From positions 1 through 64,000 of IMG/VR virus record IMGVR_UViG_3300027976_003308: DNA of 64,000 nucleotides; one strand, written 5' to 3'. Every line of letters begins with the position of its first letter. Position 1 is the first letter of the stretch. This document shows, one piece after another, positions 26,612-34,397 of the stretch. Source of the stretch: a virus. Below the pieces are notes generated by a model. That model had not been told where the DNA came from, did not search any database, and saw only the letters and a list, made by a program, of their open reading frames with translations. Made by a program: the position numbers and the translations under genes.

Positions 26612-26911
26612 TTAATTTATTTTCTGATTTGTCAAAAAAGGTGCGATTAAATTCATATCGTTAGTTGTTGCGGCTTGGTGAAGTGCTTGTCCCATTTTTG
26701 TGACGTTAGGATCATTTGGATATCCTTTATATTGTCTTGCGAATGTGTTGTAAACTTGGTGCCACTTTATGTCGCCGATTCTATCAGCATATTGACTTAA
26801 ACTAATTGGCTGAGCTTGTGGCTGAGCTTGTTTATTTATGATTTTTTTAAATGATTTCCAACCAATTGTAAGAAATAGACCAATTGTAAAAAATTCATCA
26901 TATTTTTGCAT
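26612..26911 (-). CDS. Small hypothetical protein with N-terminal hydrophobic segment
   Basis: 99 aa. The start overlaps the glycosyltransferase stop by 14 bases, a sign of coupling. A short hydrophobic stretch (FFTIGLFLTIGW) near the N-terminus could be a membrane anchor. Then comes QAQPQAQP and a helical, soluble domain (YNTFARQYKGYPNDPNV). No family was recognised. Confidence 0.55.
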   Translation of the reverse strand: MQKYDEFFTIGLFLTIGWKSFKKIINKQAQPQAQPISLSQYADRIGDIKWHQVYNTFARQYKGYPNDPNVTKMGQALHQAATTNDMNLIAPFLTNQKIN

Positions 26912-27743
26912 ACATTTCTTGAGACCATCCGGCCAATTTTCTTATAAAATCATTTGGATTCGACATTAATGCCTCGGTATAAGAGTTTACGTTAATATCT
27001 TTATCACAGAAAATGTCCCAATAGTCTCTGGATCTCAAATTGTACGATCTTCCAGATCCGCAACAATGATGATAAAAACAATCATAATAAATGCCGAAAA
27101 GTGCTGGATGATAATTGACTTGATTGCTGCGGACTAAAGAAAAAACTTCTCCGCTATCTTCGCTCTGAAATTTTCCGATATTGATGTCAGACTCTGGATC
27201 TCCAAGAAGATCTTTTCCAACAAGTCCAATGTTGAAGTTTAATCTACTTAAAGCATCGACTTTTGAGTAAAGGATAGAAGCGTGAAATCTTGTCTCTAAA
27301 TCTTCTGTTCTTATAGCAAGAGCAACAGAATGGTTTTGCATTTTTTGTTCAAGAACATTCTGCCAATCACATCGGATTGGGAAAGCATCACTGTCCAAAA
27401 ACAAAAAATTCCGATAGATCGTCCGACGACTGCGAAATATCTCGGCAAGAAAATTCAATCCAGTAACATGAGCCTTACTGTTGTTGTTAGAAGTAAATGG
27501 CTTTAAACGAACAACCTCAGTCTGTGAAGAAAAATATTCAGATTCTTCATCGCTGTAAAGGATTGTAACATGGTCAAAATTGTGTGTAGTAGCTTTGAGA
27601 AATTTAAGCTGAAGATCTAACCAACCTCGTTGTAAAGAATCATCTTTTGAAAAGACAGTGCCCACTAACAATTCTTTTGGTTCTCCGAACACTTCTTCTA
27701 ACTTGACTGGTATTGGTTCTGTCTTAGATCTTCTTGTAGCCAC
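26898..27743 (-). CDS. Glycosyltransferase-like protein (DxD)
   Basis: 281 aa. NFLFLDSDAFPIRCDW near residue 115 is a DxD-type metal and nucleotide-sugar site in a GT-A-like setting. AVALAIRTEDLE-type strand patterns and HPALFGIYYDCFYHHCC further on fit a diverged GT-A glycosyltransferase. It resembles the protein at 57330 in the position of DSD and the C-terminal layout. The acceptor is unknown; it may act on phage or host glycans or on modified DNA. Confidence 0.6.
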   Translation of the reverse strand: MATRRSKTEPIPVKLEEVFGEPKELLVGTVFSKDDSLQRGWLDLQLKFLKATTHNFDHVTILYSDEESEYFSSQTEVVRLKPFTSNNNSKAHVTGLNFLAEIFRSRRTIYRNFLFLDSDAFPIRCDWQNVLEQKMQNHSVALAIRTEDLETRFHASILYSKVDALSRLNFNIGLVGKDLLGDPESDINIGKFQSEDSGEVFSLVRSNQVNYHPALFGIYYDCFYHHCCGSGRSYNLRSRDYWDIFCDKDINVNSYTEALMSNPNDFIRKLAGWSQEMYAKI

Positions 27744-27751
27744 TTATTTCC

Positions 27752-28468
27752 TTAGAATAAAAAATAAACATATTGTTCTGCATTTTCCAGACCGCTTTTT
27801 ATTGTAACATTAATCATAGATTCAATGTTTTTCAATTGTGAGTCTATTATTGAATTTGGAGAGGTTTTAAATGTAACTTTTCCATTCATAATAAATTGTG
27901 CGATAATTTCGTGAATAGGTTCGTCATTAGCACCTAATCTTCCAGTTGTTGCAGATTTCATGGTTCCATATTTTGATATGATGTCAAACTCTGGATATTG
28001 ACTTCTAATTCCGTGCATATTTTTGCCATGTTGGTGTATTATTTTGTATAAGGATTGAGTTAGTTCGTTGTTAGAATGAGCAAATCTATGAACAATCATC
28101 CAAGATGTTGGAGGATCATTTTCCCAACTACAAATAAACATATTAATTTTTCCATCAATGATCGGAGCTTCATCTGGAGTTATGCCCATTTGATTGTAAT
28201 ACGAATTCATTTGTGATTTATCAATTTTAGTATTGGATATTCCTCGTTTAGTTTTAACAAAATAAACATTAAAATCATAAGGAACATTTTCAAGTCTTTT
28301 TACGATTTTTGCTTTAGCTTTATTAGAATATAACATTCTTGTAGATGCAGCGTCGAAACGACCTGTTGCTTGTCCCGCTTTCGCATTTTGTTCTAAATCA
28401 TTCCAATTATTGCCAGCAAAATTTAAGCTCATTGGCATCTCTTGCAAAAATTGTTTAAATGTTTTCAT
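27752..28468 (-). CDS. Unknown protein with T4 capsid-targeting-like N-terminus
   Basis: 238 aa starting MKTFKQFLQEMPMS. This closely resembles the MKTYQEFIAE start of T4 internal protein III, which directs packaging into the prohead and is cut by the gp21 protease. After it comes a domain with SWMIVHRFAHSNNE and PIHEIIAQFIMNG; the histidines could bind metal, but no HExxH is present. If the tag works, this protein would be packaged and injected with the DNA. The gene overlaps its upstream neighbour by 14 bases. Confidence 0.6.
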   Translation of the reverse strand: MKTFKQFLQEMPMSLNFAGNNWNDLEQNAKAGQATGRFDAASTRMLYSNKAKAKIVKRLENVPYDFNVYFVKTKRGISNTKIDKSQMNSYYNQMGITPDEAPIIDGKINMFICSWENDPPTSWMIVHRFAHSNNELTQSLYKIIHQHGKNMHGIRSQYPEFDIISKYGTMKSATTGRLGANDEPIHEIIAQFIMNGKVTFKTSPNSIIDSQLKNIESMINVTIKSGLENAEQYVYFLF

Positions 28469-29024
28469 GATGAAGTTCCATTGGTTTTGTCTGAGGTTTT
28501 GTCTGAGGTTTTGTCTGTTGAACAGACTGTTGTATATTTGGAGTAAAACTTGTTAAATCAACGATTTCATCCGTGTGTGCGGGACGATTAGGACCAGTGC
28601 TCTTAGTGTATGTCACAACGCCGTCGTAACCTGCGTCCACAATAGCCTGACTGAGCCTCTTGCCTTTCTTGCCATTGAATTGCTTGCTTAATGTCATTTT
28701 CCAATTTGTATCGGCTCCATAACCGCCGCCAAACTCCAAAACATAAGGTCTTTTGAAATTTATCTTTCCTGATTCGTATTCGTGAGGAAAGTCCGAAACC
28801 AGCGATTTGTTGTAATTTAATGGATTGATTTGAGTCACATATCGCCCGTGAGGCTCGATATCTTGTCCAAAAACACTTCCATAATTTCCGGCAGACTTAT
28901 TGTGCCTGAAGAAATGAAATTCAAATGGTTTGCCGTGTATAGGGACTCTCCCCTCCCCTTTAGCTGTATTTTGTAAATCGCTAATAATTGTCGTCTCTTG
29001 AAAAAATTGCTTAAATGTTTTCAT
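28455..29024 (-). CDS. Possible ADP-ribosyltransferase-like protein with capsid-targeting-like start
   Basis: 189 aa. It starts MKTFKQFFQETT, nearly identical to the next gene's start. The body recalls phage and polyvalent-protein ADP-ribosyltransferase folds: FEFHFFRHNKSAGNYGSVFG with a GRYV strand, then IVDAGYDGVVTYTKS and TDEIVDLTSF, the usual 'GYDG...E' end of such domains. The final TKPQTKPQTK tail is a short repeat. T4 packages an ADP-ribosyltransferase (Alt) in its head, which makes the combination plausible. The catalytic triad is not certain from sequence alone. Confidence 0.5.
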   Translation of the reverse strand: MKTFKQFFQETTIISDLQNTAKGEGRVPIHGKPFEFHFFRHNKSAGNYGSVFGQDIEPHGRYVTQINPLNYNKSLVSDFPHEYESGKINFKRPYVLEFGGGYGADTNWKMTLSKQFNGKKGKRLSQAIVDAGYDGVVTYTKSTGPNRPAHTDEIVDLTSFTPNIQQSVQQTKPQTKPQTKPMELHHENI

Positions 29025-29596
29025 ATTGCTAAGTTTGAAGGCATTTGATTCGGATTTTGAACAGGCTGTTGCATATCTGGAGCAGGACCGCCTTGACCCA
29101 TGTCGTTTTTTGGTGCCATTTGAGGTGCCTTATTAAGAGACACATCATCTGCTGTAGGAGAATCTGAATCAATCAACTGCTGATAAGTTTTACCAAAGAT
29201 TTTCTGTAATAATGTGGCAATAGTTGTATCGCCATTGTTTTGAGTCTTGGGGTCATCATCATTTTTTCCAAGCCATTCTTTAGCATCTTGAACTTGTTTG
29301 ACAATTTCAGGATCTTGAAGTTGCAACAGTCGATTGAAGATTTGTCCATTTTCCAATCTTTTGTAAGCAGCTTTTTTTCCTTTGAAAGTGCTAGAAGCTC
29401 CTGTAGCAGCACGCTGCCCATATGTGATTTTGCCAAGAGACTGATATGCAGCGTCTTCATCAGACAACCCATTAACGCCCAAAGCCTTGAAAGTATCAGA
29501 CCAGATATCTCTCATCTGTTGATTCTTTTGACTTTCGTTATCTTCTAACCAAATGATAAATTTTCCCATGTCATTATTTAGCTTTCCAACAGCCAT
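29021..29596 (-). CDS. Hypothetical protein with Q/P-rich tail
   Basis: 191 aa; it overlaps the next gene's start by 4 bases. An internal start MGKFIIWLEDNESQ at 29569 would give an F-x-x-W-L-E beginning like the capsid-targeting-type starts nearby. The middle is helical with SDEDAAYQSLGKITYGQRAA, and the C-terminus is low-complexity (PDMQQPVQNPNQMPSN). No domain was recognised. It may be a packaged or structural protein; this is inference. Confidence 0.55.
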   Translation of the reverse strand: MAVGKLNNDMGKFIIWLEDNESQKNQQMRDIWSDTFKALGVNGLSDEDAAYQSLGKITYGQRAATGASSTFKGKKAAYKRLENGQIFNRLLQLQDPEIVKQVQDAKEWLGKNDDDPKTQNNGDTTIATLLQKIFGKTYQQLIDSDSPTADDVSLNKAPQMAPKNDMGQGGPAPDMQQPVQNPNQMPSNLAI

Positions 29597-29653
29597 TTCA
29601 CAAAGAAAGAACCTTCTTGTAAAATTAAGTCAATACACAGTAAATAATATGCA

Positions 29654-30439
29654 ATGGAAAAATTGACATTCAAAAAATTTATAGAAAATACAGATATATT
29701 TGGGTTTGACCGCAATAAAGATAAAACGGTTCCAGACCAAAGTATGCTTGATCGCCCAATTCATCAATTCAATGTCGAATTGATGATGGAACTCTTGTCA
29801 AAGAAATCCATTGGAAACCTAAAGCCACAAATGCCTTTTATGAACGAAATTCGTTGGGGAAGCGAACCGGGAGCCATAAAACTAGAAGTCGATACAGGGT
29901 ACACATTTTATGTTAAAAAACTTGGCAAAGACAAACAAGGTAACAATCGCTGGTTATCAAAAAAGATGTTTCAGCTAAATCGACAAGGTTACGGCGGATT
30001 AGAAGAGATTGTCTCTCAAGAAATTCACAATGAACTTTCAAAGGCATATGAAGTCCCACTTGAGTCTCCAATCATAGATTATACAGATCTTGAGCATCTT
30101 ACACAGCAAATCTACACGAAAGTCAAAAAGGTAATGAAGAACATATTCATTCCAGAAGGAATTCGAAAAGTGAATGATCACGCTTATATTATCAAGATGG
30201 GCGTGCGTGGACATGGCTTAGAAGGAAAAAGCCAAAGACGTGTAGAACAAAATCAAACTATGATTAGTTATGATCCAGAATGTGGTACTATTCGAATGAC
30301 AAATTATAACATCGAATCACCAGTTGGTGGTCCGCACACATGGAAAATTAATCCATCAGATCTTGATGTGTATTGCTTCCCATCTCAAGGAAGAGATGAA
30401 ATCAGTGAACTTGCTGCCGTACATTACAAATATTACTAA
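29654..30439 (+). CDS. Unknown protein with capsid-targeting-like start
   Basis: 261 aa, on the opposite strand to its neighbours. It starts MEKLTFKKFIENTDIFGFDR, again an F-K-x-F-[IL]-E pattern. The body is soluble and mixed alpha/beta, with a polar region around EGIRKVNDHAYIIKMG and no known motif. Its stop overlaps the start of the following gene (TAATG), so the two are coupled. Confidence 0.6.
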   Translation: MEKLTFKKFIENTDIFGFDRNKDKTVPDQSMLDRPIHQFNVELMMELLSKKSIGNLKPQMPFMNEIRWGSEPGAIKLEVDTGYTFYVKKLGKDKQGNNRWLSKKMFQLNRQGYGGLEEIVSQEIHNELSKAYEVPLESPIIDYTDLEHLTQQIYTKVKKVMKNIFIPEGIRKVNDHAYIIKMGVRGHGLEGKSQRRVEQNQTMISYDPECGTIRMTNYNIESPVGGPHTWKINPSDLDVYCFPSQGRDEISELAAVHYKYY

Positions 30440-30645
30440 TGGATAAAATCATGAATTTCAAGAATTGGATGGAAAACACTATAAATCAAGGAGAATGGCA
30501 CACCTTTAATGGAACTGGTTATTCTGTTAAGATGAGCCAACACTCAAACAAAGGACCAATTTTTATAATCGATGATCATCAAGGGAAAGAGATAGGAAGA
30601 GCTTATTTTGATGTGGCGGTATTAAAGTGGAAATCACAAAACTAA
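30439..30645 (+). CDS. Small protein with capsid-targeting-like start
   Basis: 68 aa, coupled to the previous gene by a TAATG overlap. From residue 5 it reads MNFKNWMENTINQ, fitting the F-K-x-[FW]-x-E pattern shared by several proteins here. The remaining 50 residues look like one small beta sheet (WHTFNGTGYSVKM, PIFIIDDHQGKEIG). The function is unknown. Confidence 0.55.
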   Translation: MDKIMNFKNWMENTINQGEWHTFNGTGYSVKMSQHSNKGPIFIIDDHQGKEIGRAYFDVAVLKWKSQN

Positions 30646-31188
30646 GAAATCAATAGCCGATTGATTTGAAGGTAATCCAACAAACTCGCAAATCGGTTCT
30701 AAAATTTGTAACATCGAATCTGTTTTATGAACTTCCAAAATAGGTCCAGTGTATTCTTTTAATGACTGATTAAGTTTTTTTACATAGTGCTCAGCAAGCG
30801 GAATGAAAACAGTTCTAGCACTCACGCCAATGGCTCTGCCCATGCTAGATGCAATATCTTCTACTGGTCTGCGACAGACAATCAATTTTGAATCGATGAA
30901 GTTGAATTGCCCAAGATGATTGCAAATTAACGGGTCTTTGAATCCCCAAATTTCATGTTGAGAAATTCTTTGTTCAACAAGAACTTTGCAAAATTCACTT
31001 GCGGATGTATCACAATTTTCGTATTGATTTAGGATTTTTTTAAATTCTAGATCTTCCCAAAACCCTTTTTTGTTGTTCTTGTTTGGTTGTTCGAATTGAT
31101 CTCCCATAAAGACTCCAATGTGTCGCAAGGCTCCAGCTACTGCACTGGTTCCGCTACGAAAACAACCCATTACAATGATACATGTCAT
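30634..31188 (-). CDS. Sulfotransferase-like P-loop protein
   Basis: 184 aa, convergent with and overlapping the 30439 gene by 12 bases. It begins IIVMGCFRSGTSAVAGALRH, the 5'-phosphosulfate-binding loop of sulfotransferases, followed by GDQFEQPNKNNKKGFWED. The 3'-phosphate region appears as KLIVCRRPVEDIASSM near residue 90. The family moves sulfate from PAPS to sugars or proteins. Its ATG overlaps the stop of a 33-codon membrane gene. It probably joins the glycan-modifying set. Confidence 0.72.
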   Translation of the reverse strand: MTCIIVMGCFRSGTSAVAGALRHIGVFMGDQFEQPNKNNKKGFWEDLEFKKILNQYENCDTSASEFCKVLVEQRISQHEIWGFKDPLICNHLGQFNFIDSKLIVCRRPVEDIASSMGRAIGVSARTVFIPLAEHYVKKLNQSLKEYTGPILEVHKTDSMLQILEPICEFVGLPSNQSAIDFLVL

Positions 31189-31289
31189 TAATCATCATCG
31201 CAATCATCATGATTACGCCATTTAAGTGACATAGAACGAACTAAAATATTTATAGCCAAAACCAATAAAATAACTCCAAGTAATTGCAT
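31188..31289 (-). CDS. 33-aa single-TM microprotein with acidic tail
   Basis: It starts at ATG 31289 and stops at 31188, joined to both neighbours by TAATG overlaps: its ATG shares bases with the stop of the 31289 gene, and its stop overlaps the sulfotransferase ATG. Residues 1-19 are hydrophobic (MQLLGVILLVLAINILVRS), then SLKWRNHDDCDDD. The exact fit between two genes and the clear membrane-helix-plus-charged-tail layout argue that it is real. The function is unknown. Confidence 0.6.
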   Translation of the reverse strand: MQLLGVILLVLAINILVRSMSLKWRNHDDCDDD

Positions 31290-31642
31290 TAGAATCCGTA
31301 CTCCTTCCAGTCAATTGTGGTTTTAATCATATTGCAATAAAAGTCAAAAAGTCTATGACTTTCATATTTTGTTAATGCAAAATGTTCGACCTCTCCATTC
31401 ATTTCCCAGTTAATATAACAAATATCAAAGTAATTACGATCCCCTGCTTCATAAAAAACTATACTTGTCAAATAATTTCTTGATGACCGCAGAATTCCAT
31501 ATAATTCTGAAGAAAAAACAGGACGGTAATTATAGTCTTGTGATTCAGTTGAGATGTTTTTAACCAATCCAATGTGAATTGGAATTTTTATTCCATCAAT
31601 TTGAAGGGAGCCGAATTCTGTCAAACTCGTGATTGAACTCAT
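31289..31642 (-). CDS. Hypothetical protein ending in DWKEYGF
   Basis: 117 aa, overlapping the upstream gene by 47 bases. It looks like a soluble beta-rich protein (IPIHIGLVKNIS, YLTSIVFYEAGDRNYFDICY). The C-terminus IDWKEYGF resembles the NWLQEGF and NWNKDGF ends of three other small proteins in the window. No family was recognised. Confidence 0.55.
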   Translation of the reverse strand: MSSITSLTEFGSLQIDGIKIPIHIGLVKNISTESQDYNYRPVFSSELYGILRSSRNYLTSIVFYEAGDRNYFDICYINWEMNGEVEHFALTKYESHRLFDFYCNMIKTTIDWKEYGF

Positions 31643-32324
31643 AATGAAAGTAATCCCTTACTTCAGAAGTTATTTTTTCTCGAAACACTGGAGGGTCAAA
31701 AGAACACGATTGAGCTAAATCATTGATGAATGGTTGGGCATATGGAGACATCATAACATAATAGATTGAAGCCTTGCCAGAAACAATCCAAAGTTTAAAA
31801 AATCCATTTTCCATGAATCCACGAATTTTTTCAGATGATGGTTCTCCATCACATTTTTCGAACAAAAACTTTTTCGTTCTATCAATTTCTCGAATGATCT
31901 TCGGATCTGTGGTCGATACAGATGGTGGTGGTGCGACACAAGATTTTTCGCTCATTTTTTGAGTGTACCATCTTTCCCAAACCTTCCATCTAATCCACGC
32001 TTTGTCTCCGCAAATGGCATTGGGAGAAACATGAGATTTGTTGATCTTCAATATCGCCAAATTAGCCTTAACATAATTAACGTACTGCTCTCCTGTTAAC
32101 AAACCTCTTGTTTCTCGACGGAGTTTCCAGCATTGGCGAAACAAATCTGACTTTCGAGGGTCTCCACGTTTTGGAATTGTATTTCTTCTGAACCCTTGTC
32201 CATCAATTTCTTCTGTTCCTTCGAACAATCTTAAGAATTCTTGCTCATAAAGAACAGCCAATTTAAAGGCTTCGGTCTCTGGAGAAGTCATATTCCATTC
32301 AAAAATAGCGTCGTATCTGTGCAT
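31596..32324 (-). CDS. Hypothetical protein, start inside a CRISPR-repeat-like element
   Basis: About 242 aa from ATG 32324 (MHRYDAIFEW), preceded by AGGA at eight bases; MTSPETEAF at 32291 is an alternative start. The protein is soluble, rich in aromatic and charged residues (WIRWKVWERWYTQKM), with no known domain. The open frame continues upstream through a 36-nt element resembling the CRISPR repeat (32319-32354), which supplies the SD-like AGGA and the ATG. Confidence 0.55.
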   Translation of the reverse strand: MHRYDAIFEWNMTSPETEAFKLAVLYEQEFLRLFEGTEEIDGQGFRRNTIPKRGDPRKSDLFRQCWKLRRETRGLLTGEQYVNYVKANLAILKINKSHVSPNAICGDKAWIRWKVWERWYTQKMSEKSCVAPPPSVSTTDPKIIREIDRTKKFLFEKCDGEPSSEKIRGFMENGFFKLWIVSGKASIYYVMMSPYAQPFINDLAQSCSFDPPVFREKITSEVRDYFHYEFNHEFDRIRLPSN

Positions 32325-32354
32325 TAATGCAATCCTGCTGAATAACATCAGCAC
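32319..32354 (-). repeat. Solitary CRISPR-repeat-like element E1
   Basis: On the minus strand this 36-nt element begins GTGCTGATG and ends in GCAC, matching the array repeat at roughly 28 of 36 positions. It overlaps the start of the 31596 gene. Read on the plus strand it is an anti-repeat, placed at the left end of the structured non-coding region. It is complementary to element E2 at 32935-32970. Confidence 0.75.
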
Positions 32355-32934
32355 AATTAAAGAATTTTCATATTTATGCTTGTGAGCATGTACTGTATCT
32401 GTTTTAAAAGTTTATAACAATGGATCTTTTTACAGAAAAGGTCTTGCTTTCTTTAAGTTAACTTGATAAGATTAGAGTTGAAGCTACTTTCAAATTAACA
32501 GGTCGGGTATTTCAGGTCAGATGGTCACTTGAAATCCGGCGAAAAACCTTGACAGCGGGTAGGTCTTACCGCAACCGGACGAGTTTAGGGAACTCAGCGT
32601 CTTGTGTCAAGAATCTAGGTAATCCAGATCACTAAACCCGGCGATGCCATGAATGCTCGTTCTGCTTTTTAAAGCGGCTGCCGGGGCTACGAGCAGGTCA
32701 TCTGGTTAGGAGATTCGTGATTATCACTTGGGAATCACCCAAGTGTGAAGCACAACTACCATCAATTAAAACAACTTCAAGTTGTATCATAATAGACGCA
32801 GTGAGAGTCATTTTCACTGGGTGTAGAGAATGCACGCACTTTGTAAATCGCCTTATTACTTAAGGAAATATAAAGTGATTTTATTTTTTATATCTATTAT
32901 GATCACAACCATGGCATCCCTTATGGACTGAAGG

Positions 32935-32970
32935 TTCTTATGCCATTCAACAGGATCAGGATCAAGGCAC
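32935..32970 (+). repeat. Solitary CRISPR-repeat-like element E2
   Basis: The segment reads ATGCCATTCAACAGGAT then ATCAAGGCAC, against GATGCTATTCAATAGGAT then ATCAAGGCAC in the array, with one inserted base and a few substitutions. The last ten bases are identical to the array repeat. It lies 73 bases before the polymerase gene and forms the right end of the structured RNA region. A GGCAT/ATGCC hairpin (32912 with 32941) overlaps it. Confidence 0.75.
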
Positions 32971-33043
32971 GACTGAGATAAGTTACAAAGTATTTAATTG
33001 ATTCAGGGTAGTTTCGGAATCTCTGATCTGATAAGATTTGAGT

Positions 33044-34360
33044 ATGAATCTTGAAGAGACATCAATTTTACTGGCTGAACTACTGGAATCCAATGAAGTG
33101 GTTTTTGTGAAAACAGAACCAGAAACATTGGATTTTACAGACAGTATTTTATTTAAGATTATTGTTTGTGGTAAAAACTCACGAGTGGAGTTAGATATTT
33201 CATCAGGCAACACAGCTTCTGTTATGGGTCTTCTCGACGCCACAATTTTTAATAAAGAGTTTGTGCCTAGAGTGTTTTTTTGGAACTTCAAATCTTTAGC
33301 AAGCTTTTGCAAATATCATACTACAAAATTTGTAACACCAAAGAACAATATTCTTGATCTAAAAGTCATTGAAGCTTTTTTGGACATTCAAAAAAATGTC
33401 CCTGATAATTTTGTAGAAGCATCTAATCGAATTAACATCGTTTTTCAAAACAATGATTGGAAAGATATATACAAATCCATTCACATTCCGTTGTCCTATC
33501 GAGTTTTACCAACAATCGAAACGACAGGATTATTAAACAGCGAGACCAGACGCACCGAGCATCCCTACTATGAAATTGAGGGACAAAGGAACGGAAGGTT
33601 AAGTTGTTCTAAGAAATTTTCACGATGCTACCTGCCTCACAACTTGGGACCAGATGTTAAAAAAGTTATGAAAACAAAGGGTTACGGCCTTCGTTTCGCA
33701 ACTGCTGACTTTCGGTTCTGCGAAGTGGTTGTTTTGCAATGGTTATCAGGTGACAATAAACTCAAAGAAATTTTAGATTCAGGAGAAGACTTACATTGCA
33801 AGATCTATGAAGTTGTTACTGGCTTGCCATGCGACACAGAGATTAAACGCAAAATGTCAAAGAAGATGTTTCTACCTGTCGTATATGGACTTGGACCTGT
33901 ATCTCTCGCAGATATGTTAGGAGTTCCAGAGTCAGCGGCAGTTAGCGTAATAAAAAATATAAATTCTATTTTCTCGACAGCTATTAATTGGGTTAAAGAG
34001 AAACAAAGAATTGCATGCGACACAGGAACAGTTAAAGATCATTTTGGAAGACCAAGAAAATACGAATCCAATAAAGCCTACTTAGCTCGCAATTTTGTTG
34101 TACAGTCTGTGTCCGCCACAGTATGTCAAGAGAAATTGATTGAACTTTGGCGAGCATTAAACAACACTGGAGCACAATTAGCTTTCAGCATACATGACGG
34201 TTACGGCGTAATTTGTTCTACACAAATAGCAAAAAACACCTACAGAATAATGAAAGATACATTAGAGGCAGAATCACGGCTTTGTCCCGGCTTGAAGATG
34301 AGCGTCGAGATCAAATTTGGAGTTAGACTCGATGATATGAGGGTGTTATGGAACAACTAG
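33044..34360 (+). CDS. Family A DNA polymerase, short form without active exonuclease
   Basis: 439 aa from ATG 33044. The palm and fingers of a PolA-type polymerase are clear: NGRLSC, motif A TADFRFCEVVVLQWLSGD, motif B KRKMSKKMFLPVVYGLG, and motif C SIHDGYGV. The usual HDE of motif C is HDG here; the metal-binding aspartate remains. The N-terminal 150 residues (FFWNFKSLASFCKYH, ILDLKVIEAFL) look like a shrunken 3'-5' exonuclease domain lacking the first DxE motif. Proofreading could come from the DEDDh exonuclease at 54660. Whether it replicates the genome or serves repair is unknown. Confidence 0.82.
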   Translation: MNLEETSILLAELLESNEVVFVKTEPETLDFTDSILFKIIVCGKNSRVELDISSGNTASVMGLLDATIFNKEFVPRVFFWNFKSLASFCKYHTTKFVTPKNNILDLKVIEAFLDIQKNVPDNFVEASNRINIVFQNNDWKDIYKSIHIPLSYRVLPTIETTGLLNSETRRTEHPYYEIEGQRNGRLSCSKKFSRCYLPHNLGPDVKKVMKTKGYGLRFATADFRFCEVVVLQWLSGDNKLKEILDSGEDLHCKIYEVVTGLPCDTEIKRKMSKKMFLPVVYGLGPVSLADMLGVPESAAVSVIKNINSIFSTAINWVKEKQRIACDTGTVKDHFGRPRKYESNKAYLARNFVVQSVSATVCQEKLIELWRALNNTGAQLAFSIHDGYGVICSTQIAKNTYRIMKDTLEAESRLCPGLKMSVEIKFGVRLDDMRVLWNN

Positions 34361-34397
34361 GAATTTTCGAAAAAAGTGGTCAAATTAAAGGAGGCAC

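Larger units (their letters stand above)
32319..32970 (+). ncRNA. Candidate large structured RNA closed by repeat-like ends
   Basis: From 32355 to 33043 no credible protein gene is visible. Many strong helices are: gcgggta/ttaccgc at 32555, gagtt/aactc at 32581, tcttg/caaga at 32600, ccagat/atctgg (32624 with 32700), gctcgt/acgagc (32655 with 32689) enclosing ctgcttt/aaagcgg, cttggg/cccaag at 32728, acaactt/aagttgt at 32771 and cagtga/tcactg at 32800. cccggc (32637) can pair with gccggg (32680), making a pseudoknot. The outer ends E1 and E2 are complementary at about 26 of 35 positions. It is neither tmRNA nor RNase P by eye. ROOL/GOLLD-like or tracr-like roles are speculation. Confidence 0.6.

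Noticed and set aside
32400-33000. Structured region considered as tmRNA, RNase P RNA, tRNA cluster or group I intron
   Set aside because: None of the conserved core sequences I know for these RNAs is visible, and the flanking genes are not interrupted.
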